Assembly (NCBI GenBank): GCA_004195025.1 | Contig: SGBB01000011.1 | Location: 16,264 to 80,263 of the forward strand | DNA from: Candidatus Acidulidesulfobacter diazotrophicus | Lineage (GTDB): Bacteria; SZUA-79; Acidulodesulfobacterales; Acidulodesulfobacteraceae | Reading direction: 5' to 3' | DNA: 64,000 nucleotides | In this document: positions 19,698 through 28,589 of the stretch, piece by piece | How positions within the stretch are numbered: position 1 is the stretch's first letter | How the letters are laid out: the number at the start of each line of letters is the position of its first letter | Translations under genes and position numbers: made by a program | The notes under the pieces: model-generated | The model's input: the letters and a program-made list of their open reading frames with translations, nothing else | Told to the model about the DNA's origin: nothing | Database searches by the model: none

Positions 19698-19908
19698 AAT
19701 TGCCGATAGAAAATTTTATTCTGGATGACCGCTTCGCTCTCGTGCCTAACGACACTCGTGAAGTTTCCTTCGGAACTTTCCTGCTTACGCAGGAATGACT
19801 TTGCTGGGTTTTATCATTTCACCCTTTGGGTGTCATTCCCGCGTAAGCGGGAATCCAGTGTTATTAAAGCATTGGAGTATTTTTAACAATTTCTATCGGC
19901 AATTTTGG
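19696..19908. mobile_element. MITE-like element A
   Basis: About 213 bp flanked by terminal inverted repeats AAAATTGCCGATAGAAA (left) and TTTCTATCGGCAATTTT (right). The interior holds two palindromes of the CCTGCTTACGCAGG and TTCCCGCGTAAGCGGGAA type, a motif widely dispersed in bacterial genomes. No ORF is present. The best-preserved copy in the window, it fills the gap between the mutase remnant and the next MBL gene. Confidence 0.85.
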
Positions 19909-20006
19909 GATTTAAAAATTATTTGAATAATTAATTAGTTATGATATTGTAATTAAATTATAATAATTTATAATTATTATAAACTTATAATAGGAGTTAT
20001 ATATTT

Positions 20007-20636
20007 ATGAAATATTTTACTATACCTTCGGGACCTTTTGAAGTAAATACATATCTTATATATGACGATGAAAATAATGAAAGACTTGGATTTATTATTG
20101 ATCCAGGAGGACAGGAAAATAAAATTGATAAATTGATTAAAGAAAATAATATCAATTTGCAATTTATATTAAACACCCATTGTCATATTGACCATGTAGC
20201 TATGGTTAATTATTTTAAAAAAAAATATGGCATTCCGCTTTATGCGAATGAAGACGAGCAGCCGATTGTTGACAACTTAAAAGAGCAGGCAGAATATCTG
20301 GGATTTGATATTGCGGAGAATATTACAATAGATAAAAAGCTAAAAGAAAATGAAGATATAAATATCGGGAATATTAATATTAAATCTATTTTTACGCCGG
20401 GACATTCTCCTGGAAGCACATCATTTTTAGTAAATAATAATTTTCTTTTCAGCGGAGACACTTTATTTAGACAAACTATAGGGAGAACCGACCTGTTCGG
20501 CGGTGATTTCGATAAAATAATTAAATCTATTAAAAACAAGCTTTTTAAATTAAATGACGATATTATAGTTTATCCCGGGCATGGAAAAGATACCACTATA
20601 GGATATGAAAAGAAAAACAATGCGTATTTAATGTGA
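20007..20636 (+). CDS. MBL-fold hydrolase, glyoxalase II-like
   Basis: 209-aa cytoplasmic zinc hydrolase. Residues show THCHIDHVAMV (near 58), FTPGHSPGSTSFL (near 131), FSGDTLFRQTIGRTDLFGG (near 149) and YPGHGKDTTIGYEKKNN at the end, the order seen in GloB-like hydrolases (YcbL/YqgX subgroup). It probably hydrolyses a thioester such as a glutathione- or other thiol conjugate. It lacks the long C-terminal GSH-binding domain of classical glyoxalase II. The start has an AGGAG SD at 19991-19995. Confidence 0.88.
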   Translation: MKYFTIPSGPFEVNTYLIYDDENNERLGFIIDPGGQENKIDKLIKENNINLQFILNTHCHIDHVAMVNYFKKKYGIPLYANEDEQPIVDNLKEQAEYLGFDIAENITIDKKLKENEDINIGNINIKSIFTPGHSPGSTSFLVNNNFLFSGDTLFRQTIGRTDLFGGDFDKIIKSIKNKLFKLNDDIIVYPGHGKDTTIGYEKKNNAYLM

Positions 20637-20700
20637 ATTATAAATTAAAATTAAAATAATTGATATAATTAAGTTTTTTTAAGTTACAGGTTATATTTTC

Positions 20701-21162
20701 GTGCCGTTTATGATTTTTAAACCTTTAGAATTCTTATGGAACGGTTGGTTAAAATTTTTAATCGTAAGCTGTTTATCTTATTTTTTAATGTATATTATAA
20801 TCGGTCTTATGGGCGGAGTTTTAAACGCTGTTGCATCGAGCGCGGGGTATACAGGCGGCAGTCCTGTAAATAATGCGATAGGAACAGTATTAGCTGTTAC
20901 GGTATCGCCTTCAAATCCGGCGTCTATTTTAGGTTTTTTATTTGTGCTTGCAATATTTGCCTATCTTTTCCTAAAAATTCCGTCTATTGCGGGTGAAATA
21001 GTTTCGGGTATGCCAAATATATCTTTTAGTGGAGCTGCCTCTGTAATAATCGGCGCCGCAAGTATCGCTCTTGCCGGCGGACGTGTCGCCGGAACGGTAG
21101 CTAAAACAGCAGGTCAGGTTGCCAAGGCGGCAGGCAAAGGCGGGAAAGGCGGGGATAAATAG
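20701..21162 (+). CDS. Membrane protein resembling C-terminus of TrbL/VirB6
   Basis: 153-aa hydrophobic protein from a GTG start (ATG 20710 is possible). There are helices near residues 15-45 and 75-96, then LKIPSIAGEIVSGMPN, then a Gly/Ala-rich tail ending in a basic GKGGKGGDK. The KIPSIAxGIVSG block and Ala/Gly tail recall TrbL-type conjugation pore proteins, which are normally about 400-500 aa. It could be an N-terminally truncated remnant or a small membrane protein. No other tra/trb genes are visible. It directly precedes an AbiE-type module, as expected for mobile DNA. Confidence 0.5.
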   Translation: MPFMIFKPLEFLWNGWLKFLIVSCLSYFLMYIIIGLMGGVLNAVASSAGYTGGSPVNNAIGTVLAVTVSPSNPASILGFLFVLAIFAYLFLKIPSIAGEIVSGMPNISFSGAASVIIGAASIALAGGRVAGTVAKTAGQVAKAAGKGGKGGDK

Positions 21163-21237
21163 ATTAATTGTTACTTTAATATATAATTAATTAATCATAT
21201 ATTTGACATATTTATCAAGTTCGTGTATAATTAATTT

Positions 21238-21813
21238 ATGAATAATAATAAATTAACCTTAAAATCGCTCTTAGCTTTTCTTGACGACCTTGATTTAAAA
21301 AACAAGTGGATTATTCCGTCAAAGGCTTTTAGAGTAGTGTTCGACGAAAAAGATAATACTTTATATAAAAAACTTAATTTTTTTGTTGAATCTGGAATTT
21401 TAATGTATTTAACAAAAGGTTTTTATGCAAATAAAAGAGCAAGGTCAAAGACTGCTTTTTTTCTTGAAGAAATGGCAAAATATTTTAGACCTGAAGATTT
21501 ATTTTATGAATCTCTTGAATCTATGGCGTCTGAATTTTCTTTAATTTCTCAGATTCCAAACAGGCTTACTTTAGTTACGAGCGGGAGGAGTTATCTTTAC
21601 AATACGCCTCTTGGAATTATTGAATTTACTCATAGAAAATTAGATTATGAAAAATTTCAAAAATTTATCAAAGAAAACATGATTATTTATGATAATATTA
21701 AAAAAATTTATTGCGCTAAAGAATACTTGATTAAAAAAGATTTAATTAGGAGCAATAGAGCCGTTGATTTAATGTATGAGCAAGAAGAGGAGATTAATTA
21801 TGCGAATTTATGA
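21238..21813 (+). CDS. AbiEi-type antitoxin (type IV TA)
   Basis: 191-aa protein placed directly upstream of, and overlapping by 14 bp, a nucleotidyltransferase toxin. The N-terminal region to residue 75 fits a winged-helix with KLNFFVESGILMYLTKGFYANKRA. The middle LTLVTSGRSYLYNTPLGIIEFTHRKL is the typical AbiEi segment (thymidylate/strand region). In the AbiE family this protein represses the promoter and neutralises the toxin without stable binding. Identification rests on the weak N-terminal pattern plus the gene pairing. Confidence 0.78.
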   Translation: MNNNKLTLKSLLAFLDDLDLKNKWIIPSKAFRVVFDEKDNTLYKKLNFFVESGILMYLTKGFYANKRARSKTAFFLEEMAKYFRPEDLFYESLESMASEFSLISQIPNRLTLVTSGRSYLYNTPLGIIEFTHRKLDYEKFQKFIKENMIIYDNIKKIYCAKEYLIKKDLIRSNRAVDLMYEQEEEINYANL

Positions 21814-22711
21814 CCTTGCAAAAAAAATATCTATTAAAACATCTGTTGATTTTAAAAATGTGTCTAAAGAAATCCTGCAGCTGAATATTCTTGATGTATT
21901 GTCGAATTATAGCGAATTATATAAAAATATCGTATTTCAAGGAGGAACCGCATTAAAGCTTTGCTATAATTTAAATAGATATTCAGAAGACCTTGATTTT
22001 ACTATTAATAAAGAAGGTAAAAGATTTGTAAATAAATTATTTGACGAATTGCCTTCTAAATTAAAAATAGATGAAAAAATTGAGACAACCTTTAATTCAA
22101 AAGGACTAATGGATATTATTAATGTTAAAGTAATTCCTAAGGACAGAATTAAAAGTATAAATGTCAAAATTGAATTTATGGAAGTTCCTTCTTATACAAA
22201 ACAATTTAGAATTGTTGAAGATAAATACAGTTTCGGCATTAAAGACCTATATATACCGACTGAATCGCTTGAAGAGATTTTAGCCGATAAAATTGTAGCG
22301 TTAGGAGGAAGACCGCTATTAGACAGTATGCCGTTTAAAAGCAGGGATATATGGGATATCGCGTGGCTTTCAAATAATAATATAGTGCTAAATTCAGATT
22401 TAATTTCAAAAAAATTAGACGATTATAAAATTAGTAAAGATGATTTTTTAAAAACTTTACATAAAAGACTTGAATTTGCCAATTTAGAAAAAGGGTCTAT
22501 GTTTTATAAAAATGAAATGAGCAGGTTTATATTTGGTAAAGCATTATCTCTTTTACATAATGATGAATTTATAAATTCAACATTTGAGGCAGTAAAGTCG
22601 CTTGTTCATAAAACTATTAAATTATTGCAAGAAAATAATTTAAATAAACAGGATGCTTTTTCTGATTTTCTTAAAAATCAATCTAAAAAGAAAAAAGGAC
22701 CGGCGTTATGA
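21800..22711 (+). CDS. AbiEii-type nucleotidyltransferase toxin (type IV TA)
   Basis: 303-aa toxin of the AbiEii/AbiGii family. The nucleotidyltransferase core is FQGGTALKLCYNLNRYSEDLDF, with the GG/T and DLD metal-binding residues. Later, EEILADKIVALGGRPLLD with KSRDIWDIAWL is the conserved C-terminal block. Related toxins add nucleotides to tRNA acceptor ends (MenT/AbiEii), which can block translation or phage growth. I chose the ATG at 21800, with an AGAGGAG SD 7 bases upstream, rather than 21776 inside the antitoxin frame. A tiny ORF overlaps its stop by ATGA. Confidence 0.88.
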   Translation: MRIYDLAKKISIKTSVDFKNVSKEILQLNILDVLSNYSELYKNIVFQGGTALKLCYNLNRYSEDLDFTINKEGKRFVNKLFDELPSKLKIDEKIETTFNSKGLMDIINVKVIPKDRIKSINVKIEFMEVPSYTKQFRIVEDKYSFGIKDLYIPTESLEEILADKIVALGGRPLLDSMPFKSRDIWDIAWLSNNNIVLNSDLISKKLDDYKISKDDFLKTLHKRLEFANLEKGSMFYKNEMSRFIFGKALSLLHNDEFINSTFEAVKSLVHKTIKLLQENNLNKQDAFSDFLKNQSKKKKGPAL

Positions 22712-22782
22712 TCCGTTATATTGTTTATATGTTGTTATTTATTAATATTTTTTTTACGGCAATTAGATTATTATTACAGTAA
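22708..22782 (+). CDS. 24-aa hydrophobic peptide coupled to AbiEii
   Basis: ATG overlaps the toxin stop as ATGA, and AAAGGA lies 8 bases upstream. The frame ends with TAA at 22780. The peptide begins MIRYIVYMLLFINIFF, continues TAIRLLLQ, and is almost entirely hydrophobic with two Arg, so it looks like a single membrane span. The SD plus coupling suggest real translation. An accidental short frame in AT-rich DNA cannot be excluded. No known family. Confidence 0.4.
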   Translation: MIRYIVYMLLFINIFFTAIRLLLQ

Positions 22783-22842
22783 AATTTAGATAAATATTAA
22801 TCAATTATTATAAATTATTATAAATTATTATAAATATTTATT

Positions 22843-23853
22843 TTATAAATTATCAGGATCGTATTTCTCTTCAATTTTTAGAGATTTGTAAATTATAATA
22901 GACGCTATCCAAACGGCTATAAATAATCCTACAATAATACTGCCTAATTTATAAAAAGAAACAGTCTGCAGCGTATAAAAAATTCCGTTATTTAAACCAA
23001 GTTCCATAGCTATTACCTGAATCCATTCTAATGTTCCTATGCCTAAAGCCAGCATAATTGATAATGTAGTAATAGTTATATTATAAAAAATTTTTCTTAC
23101 GGGATTTAAAAAAGCCCAGCTGTAAGCGAATACCATAAGCACGCCGTCTGTAGAATCTACTATCATCATTGTAGCGGAAAATAGCAAAGGCAGTATCATT
23201 ATATCTATAAAAGGATGACCGGAAGCGGCTAATCCTCCTGCAATAGCTAGAACAGCGGCTTCTGTCCCGGTGTCAAAACCTATGCCGAACAAAAGACCTA
23301 CGAAATACATTTGATAACTATGCCTTACTAAATTAAATATTTTATAAAAATATCTATTCATGAAGCCTCTTTTTTGCAATTCCTGTTCCATTATTTCCCT
23401 GTTGGTCTTATAATTTTTAGCTAATTTTATGATGCTAATTAAAATTACTATATTTAAAATAGCTATTATATAGAGAAAAGCGGCAGAAACTCCAGTCCCT
23501 AAGACGCTAGCCAAGTTTTTAACACTATCGGGTAAAAACTTATCGAGGTAACTAGCGGTTAAAGTCATAATACCAATAAGGAAGAAAACAGAAGTGGAAT
23601 GTCCGAGTGAAAAGAACATACCTATTGTGACAGGCTTTTTGCCTTCATTCATAAATTTTCTTGTGGTATTATCAATAGCGGCAATATGATCGGCATCAAG
23701 ACCATGCTTGGCTCCTAAAACCATAGCCAAAAATCCTAAGCTCATAAATGCGGGATTGGCATGAAGCCGAGCAAATAATATAAATAGTGAAATAGCCAGA
23801 AAACTAAATAGGAATAAATAAAGGAATGTGATTTTTGTTTTTAAATTTCTCAT
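22843..23853 (-). CDS. Ni/Co permease of the NiCoT family (HoxN/NixA)
   Basis: 336-aa inner-membrane transporter with about eight helices. The signature LGAKHGLDADHIAAIDNTTRK (HX4DH) lies near residues 47-66. FSLGHSTSVFFL (near 80) and GIGFDTGTEAAVL (near 188) are also conserved. These residues bind the divalent cation. A strong SD (GGGAGG) precedes the ATG. A cobalamin riboswitch lies directly upstream, so cobalt for B12 synthesis is the likely cargo, with repression when cobalamin is plentiful. Nickel cannot be excluded. Confidence 0.95.
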   Translation of the reverse strand: MRNLKTKITFLYLFLFSFLAISLFILFARLHANPAFMSLGFLAMVLGAKHGLDADHIAAIDNTTRKFMNEGKKPVTIGMFFSLGHSTSVFFLIGIMTLTASYLDKFLPDSVKNLASVLGTGVSAAFLYIIAILNIVILISIIKLAKNYKTNREIMEQELQKRGFMNRYFYKIFNLVRHSYQMYFVGLLFGIGFDTGTEAAVLAIAGGLAASGHPFIDIMILPLLFSATMMIVDSTDGVLMVFAYSWAFLNPVRKIFYNITITTLSIMLALGIGTLEWIQVIAMELGLNNGIFYTLQTVSFYKLGSIIVGLFIAVWIASIIIYKSLKIEEKYDPDNL

Positions 23854-23903
23854 TTGACCTCCCGCAAATGTTTATATGCTTTTGTTAGATTAAACATATT
23901 TAA

Positions 23904-24055
23904 AAGCAGGTCTTCCGGCTTGAGGATATAGACATTCTGCCTTCCCGGTGCGGGGTACTCTTATTGATTTATCTCACCAGTGGCATAAATTGAATGTCCT
24001 TAAACGCCTCTTACGGCTGCGGGTACAGCACAGGACTTTAACCTGTTTCCCTTGT
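23904..24055 (-). promoter_or_regulatory. Cobalamin riboswitch
   Basis: Read on the minus strand, the hallmark blocks occur in order: AAGGGAAACAGGT, AAGTCCTGTGCTGTACCCGC (B12 box part 1), GCCGTAAGAGGCG, GCCACTGG, the GGGAAGGC core, and AAGCCGGAAGACCTGC at the 3' end. This order and wording match the class of adenosylcobalamin aptamers. It ends about 50 bp before the NiCoT start. No T-run terminator is seen after it, so translational control via the GGGAGG SD is likely. Confidence 0.93.
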
Positions 24056-24202
24056 TCTTTTAAATACTTTAATAATTTGTTAAAAATTAAATATTTACAT
24101 CAATATTATTAAATTAGTCAATTAAATGTCAAGTAAAAAATGAAATAATTACTGCCTGATACTCCTATTGAAGAGTAGTTCGCTTATATGAAACAATAAT
24201 GA

Positions 24203-24637
24203 TTATTCTGCAATTATTATTTCTTCACTTAAAGGCTTATTAATTTTATCAGGCATCAAATAATTTTTTATATCGGCAATATCTTCTAAATTATTGCCTT
24301 TTACAGAAACTATCATATATGAATAATAAGGCCAGGAAGCATTTATATCAGTGTTAGAAGGAATCGCAGGATGATTTGGGTGAGAATGGTAAAAACCTAA
24401 TACTTCAATATTGTTTTTTCTTGAAAGTTTATCTATTTCCAGCATATCTTTAGGTTCAATTTCGAATGCATCCCATGCTATTTTTCTGTATTTATTGTTA
24501 GCAGGAAAAACTTTAGTTATTTTTTTATCATTTCCATCTATAATTCCTAGCAAAGCTCCGCATGCTTCGTAAGGAAAAATTTCGGCGATATGTTTTTTAA
24601 TAATTTCTAAATCCTGTTTTAATATTATCAAAGGCAT
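24203..24637 (-). CDS. JAMM/Mov34 (Mec+-like) metalloprotease
   Basis: 144-aa zinc peptidase with a complete JAMM motif: E24 (PYEACGALLG), H84 and H86 (FYHSHPNHPAIPSNTD), S94 and D97. Prokaryotic homologues (Mec+, QbsD, HcyD) cleave at the C-terminal Gly-Gly of ubiquitin-like sulfur carriers or remove Cys or homocysteine from them. No partner is adjacent, but MoaD-NIL, MoeB, TusA and a CysM-like synthase lie 6-10 kb upstream on the same strand, and ThiS is 4 kb upstream. I infer it processes or deconjugates one of these carriers. Confidence 0.85.
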   Translation of the reverse strand: MPLIILKQDLEIIKKHIAEIFPYEACGALLGIIDGNDKKITKVFPANNKYRKIAWDAFEIEPKDMLEIDKLSRKNNIEVLGFYHSHPNHPAIPSNTDINASWPYYSYMIVSVKGNNLEDIADIKNYLMPDKINKPLSEEIIIAE

Positions 24638-24700
24638 ATTATATTCTCATATTAATTTAAAAGTTAATTTTTATTTAGAAATATCAAACTTAATAAATTA

Positions 24701-26155
24701 TTATAGTTCGTTTAGCAGCGCTTCTGCAAGTTCAGCCTTATTCATTCTTTCAAATCTTTTTATTTCTAAATTATTATCGCTGTCTTCAATCCATCTATTA
24801 TTATTATATCCTTCATTATTATTGTTTTTATGATTTTTATAGGTATTTATTTTTATTATTGTTTCGCCGGTATTTTTCGTTTTATTTATAATTATAGCTG
24901 AGTTTTTATTTATTTCTTTATCTGTATATATATAATTATTATCGTCATAAGTAATGTCTCTACCATTTATATTTTCTTTTTCTTTATCTTTATCTTTTTC
25001 TTTATCTTTCTTTTTATCTTTATTCACTGATATTATTTTAATCAAATATCCTTCATTTTCACTGCTGCCGATTATATTTTTTGTAACATCATTTACAAAA
25101 ATATAATCTAAAGATTTCTCTTTAAACTTCTTCTGCGCATTTTCAATTATATTATCGGTTTCTGCCGCAAATCCGAAAATTATCTGTTCCTGTTTTTTAT
25201 CTTTTGCAATTAATTTAAGAAGATCGTCATTTTGAATTAGATTTAAGTGAATATTTGTAGTATTGCCTGAACAGCCGTTTGCTTTTTTAATTTTTAAAGG
25301 ACTTTTTTCTTTTACGCCAAAGTCCGAAACGGCTGCCGCCATTATTAAAATATCATTTTTAGGAAATTCATTTATAAGACTTTCTCTAAGATCATTAAAG
25401 CTTGCCGCTTTTATTAATTTTATTTTTTTATTTATATATAAATTTTGTATATCTATATTACAAGCTATTAGTGTTACTTCCGCTCCTAACTTAATCGCTT
25501 CATCTGCAAGCGCCATTCCCATTTTTCCGCTTGAGGCATTAGATATAAATCTCACAGGGTCAATATATTCTCTCGTCGCTCCGGCAGTTATCAATATTTT
25601 TTTATCTTTAAATTTCTTATTTTTAAAAACGCTTTCTATTTCAAAAACAATATCTTTAATTTCAGGAAATTTCCCCTCTCCGAAATCGCCGCAGGCAAGT
25701 TCTCCTTGAGTCGGATTTACAAAATAATATTTTTTTTGTATCAATTTTTTTATGTTTTCTTGCAAAATTTCATTTGAATACATTTTATTGTTCATCGCAG
25801 GAACTATGATACAAGGCTTATCGCCTAAAGCTGAAACAGTAAGGGTTATCAAAGAATCGGCAATGCCGCAAGCTATCTTATTTATAGTATTATATGTAGC
25901 AGGGGCAACAACTATAGCGTCTGCGGTTTTTGCAAGTTCTATATGCGCAAGAGGAATTTCAAAAGCATCGTCGGCATAAACTTCTTCCCCGAAAGATTTA
26001 AATATATACGGAGAAATAAATTTAGAAGCAGACGAGCTTAGTATAATAGTAACGGAAGCGCCTTCTTTTTTTAAACTCCTGTATAATTCAATTGATTTAT
26101 AACAAGCAATTGAACCGGTAATGCATAAAACAAGTTTTTTATTTTTTAAAGTCAT
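24701..26155 (-). CDS. coaBC: Phosphopantothenoylcysteine decarboxylase / synthetase
   Basis: 484-aa bifunctional CoA enzyme. The CoaC part (1-170) holds GSIACYK, PLAHIEL (active His71), PAMNNKMY and the catalytic C155 in GELACGDFGEG. The CoaB part begins near 185 with LITAGATREYIDPVRFISNASSG, and later has DYIFVNDV (substrate/CTP region). FMN and CTP use are inferred from the family. Residues about 378-465 form a low-complexity Lys/Asp/Asn insert, before the conserved end KRFERMNKAELAEALLNEL. That insert makes it about 80 residues longer than usual (about 400). Confidence 0.95.
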   Translation of the reverse strand: MTLKNKKLVLCITGSIACYKSIELYRSLKKEGASVTIILSSSASKFISPYIFKSFGEEVYADDAFEIPLAHIELAKTADAIVVAPATYNTINKIACGIADSLITLTVSALGDKPCIIVPAMNNKMYSNEILQENIKKLIQKKYYFVNPTQGELACGDFGEGKFPEIKDIVFEIESVFKNKKFKDKKILITAGATREYIDPVRFISNASSGKMGMALADEAIKLGAEVTLIACNIDIQNLYINKKIKLIKAASFNDLRESLINEFPKNDILIMAAAVSDFGVKEKSPLKIKKANGCSGNTTNIHLNLIQNDDLLKLIAKDKKQEQIIFGFAAETDNIIENAQKKFKEKSLDYIFVNDVTKNIIGSSENEGYLIKIISVNKDKKKDKEKDKDKEKENINGRDITYDDNNYIYTDKEINKNSAIIINKTKNTGETIIKINTYKNHKNNNNEGYNNNRWIEDSDNNLEIKRFERMNKAELAEALLNEL

Positions 26156-26300
26156 ATAATTTAAAATTTAATATTCTAATTACAGATGCCCCTGTTTTTA
26201 GTTAGTTGGTTAGTTAGTTAAATATTAGAAATAGAAATAGTTTAACGATAATTAATTTTGGGTAATTGAGAACTTTGCTTTATTTTTTGTTTTCATTTTT

Positions 26301-27413
26301 TTAAATGTAATTATATAATGTATCTCTTCTGACGGGAATTTTTCCTGCCGATTTGATGAGCGAAATAATATCGCTTTCGCTAAGATATTCGCCAAAGTTG
26401 CCGCCTGCGCTTTTTGTGATGCTTTCTTCCATTAGCGTTCCGCCAAAGTCGTTAGTCCCGCATGCAAGAGATTGAACGGCAAGTTCAGCGCCTATTTTCG
26501 GCCAGCTTGTCTGAATATTTTTGAAATTATGAAGATACAATCTTAATATCGCATAAAATTTTAATATTTTTTGCCGATTGGCATTAGTATTAATATCTAT
26601 TTTAACCTGATGTTTTAAAGAAGTTTTATGCGAGATAAAAGGCAGAGCGATAAATTCCGTAAAACCGTTTGTTTCATCTTGTATTTTTCTTATTAAATCA
26701 AGATGATAAACTATGTCGGTATTTGATTCAATATGACCGAATAAAATAGTGGCAGATGATTTTATATCCATTTTATGAGCGGTTTTGATTATTTTAACCC
26801 ATTTATCCGCAGATATTTTATCTTTGCATATTGTTTTTCTTGTTTCAGGGGCTAAAATTTCCGCAGCCGTTCCTGGCATTGAATTAAGGCCGTTTTCTTT
26901 TAAAATTTCAAAAACTTTTTCATACGAAAAGCCTGTTTTACAGGAAAGTTCAAAAATTTCCTGAGGAGAAAAAGCATGGATATGTAATTCAGGAAAATTA
27001 GCTCTGATATATTTAATTAAATCAAAGTAAAAATCAGGGTTAAAATCCGGATTAATTCCGCCTGTTACGCAAATTTCATTTATTCCTATTTTATAACCTT
27101 CGTTTATTTTTTCAATAATTTTATCAATTGTTAAAGTGAATGAATCTTTAGAATTAGCCGTTCTTTTATATCCGCAAAATTTGCAGTTCAGATAACAGAT
27201 ATTTGTAAAATTGATATTTCTGTTTACGACATAGGAAACTTTATTTGAGTTAATAGATTTATTAATGCAATCTGCAGTTTGTATAATTTCGTTAAAATTT
27301 TCGCTATCTTCAAGCAGACAGAAAAGATCATCATTATCAAGATGCCGAGATTGATAAATTTTATTAAAGATATTATCTATATTTGAATTTTTGCTTACAT
27401 TTAAGTTAATCAT
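26301..27413 (-). CDS. cofH: Radical SAM enzyme, CofH family
   Basis: 370-aa radical SAM protein. The [4Fe-4S] motif is C73-x3-C77-x2-C80 (NFTNICYLNCKFCGY). Strong CofH blocks are VNRNINFTN, CVTGGINPDF, HIHAFSPQEI, NGLNSMPGTAAEIL, ATILFGHIES, TNGFTEFIALPF and FGGTLMEESITKSAGG. CofH joins tyrosine to the 5-amino-6-ribitylaminouracil ring as half of the F0 synthase for cofactor F420. MqnC/MqnE of the futalosine menaquinone pathway are close relatives. The PGTAAEIL and RNINFTN wording favours CofH. CofG is not in the window. coaBC is the next gene downstream in the same direction. Confidence 0.82.
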   Translation of the reverse strand: MINLNVSKNSNIDNIFNKIYQSRHLDNDDLFCLLEDSENFNEIIQTADCINKSINSNKVSYVVNRNINFTNICYLNCKFCGYKRTANSKDSFTLTIDKIIEKINEGYKIGINEICVTGGINPDFNPDFYFDLIKYIRANFPELHIHAFSPQEIFELSCKTGFSYEKVFEILKENGLNSMPGTAAEILAPETRKTICKDKISADKWVKIIKTAHKMDIKSSATILFGHIESNTDIVYHLDLIRKIQDETNGFTEFIALPFISHKTSLKHQVKIDINTNANRQKILKFYAILRLYLHNFKNIQTSWPKIGAELAVQSLACGTNDFGGTLMEESITKSAGGNFGEYLSESDIISLIKSAGKIPVRRDTLYNYI

Positions 27414-27556
27414 AGGTATATATTATATATAAAATATAAAAATTATAAATTTTTGTTATATTTATCACATAAACTAGTATAGCTATATAGATGATACATA
27501 AAAGCTATAAGATAATAATTAAATAATCTAATATCAAATAAATTATTTTATTATAT

Positions 27557-28369
27557 TTAAAACACAATTCCTTCCATTTGAGTAGAAGCCGAAGCGTAAA
27601 GTTTCATTGGGATTCTGCCTGATAAAAAAGCTAACCTTCCTGCTTTTACGGCATAATTCATTGCAATAGCCATATTTAACGGATCGTTAGCTCCTGCTAT
27701 CGCTGTATTCATTAAAATTCCGTCAACCCCTAATTCCATAGTTTTTGCGGCATCCGATGCGGTGCCGACCCCAGCATCAACTATTACTGGAATAGACACC
27801 ATTTCTTTAATTATTTTTAAATTATATGGATTTCTAATACCTAACCCCGAACCAATCGGCGAAGCAAGAGGCATTACGACAGGGCAGCCTATATCTTCGA
27901 GTTTTTTTGCGATTATAGGGTCGTCAATAATATAAGGCATAACGGTAAATCCTTCTTTTACAAGAACCTTTGCGGCTTTTAAAAGTTCTTCATTATCAGG
28001 ATAAAGAGTTTTAGGGTCGCCTATAACTTCTAATTTTACAAGGTCGGTTTTAAAAATGTCAAGTTCACGCGATAATCTTATCGTGCTTATGGCATCTTCG
28101 GCGGTAAAGCATCCTGCCGTGTTAGGCAAAAGAGTATATTTATTCTGGTCAATAAATGAAAGCATATTTTCTTTTTGATTAAAATCAATACGCCTTATTG
28201 CAACCGTAATAATTTCAGCTCCGGAAAGTTCTATTGCTTTTTGCATAGTGCTAAAATCCGGATATTTGCCAGTTCCGACTATTAGCCGCGATGTAAAAGA
28301 ATATTTGCCTATTTTTAAATTATCTTCAAAATTGTCTGTTGAACTGCTGCTATTAGATATGGTAGTCAT
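27557..28369 (-). CDS. thiG: Thiazole synthase ThiG
   Basis: 270-aa TIM-barrel enzyme that builds the thiamine thiazole from 1-deoxyxylulose-5-P, dehydroglycine/iminoacetate and ThiS-thiocarboxylate. Blocks are [15 protein letters not shown] (near 25), [30 protein letters not shown] (Schiff-base Lys), [30 protein letters not shown] and the C-terminal RMP..YASASTQ-like segment. An AAGGAG SD precedes the ATG. thiS lies upstream, separated by a MITE-like insertion. Both are under the TPP riboswitch at 29258-29352. Confidence 0.96.
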   Translation of the reverse strand: MTTISNSSSSTDNFEDNLKIGKYSFTSRLIVGTGKYPDFSTMQKAIELSGAEIITVAIRRIDFNQKENMLSFIDQNKYTLLPNTAGCFTAEDAISTIRLSRELDIFKTDLVKLEVIGDPKTLYPDNEELLKAAKVLVKEGFTVMPYIIDDPIIAKKLEDIGCPVVMPLASPIGSGLGIRNPYNLKIIKEMVSIPVIVDAGVGTASDAAKTMELGVDGILMNTAIAGANDPLNMAIAMNYAVKAGRLAFLSGRIPMKLYASASTQMEGIVF

Positions 28370-28589
28370 AGATATACTCCTTGTATAATCTTATAATTAT
28401 AATAGATTTAGATACATAAAATAAAAAATTTTAATATAGTAATATAGTATAGTTTAGATATATAAAATAAAAATTTTAATATAGTTTTGTAACATAACTA
28501 AATTAATAATAATCTTAAAAAATATAATAACTCAAATCTAAATATATACCTTAATCCTATGATAGAAATTATTAAATATACAGCAATAT

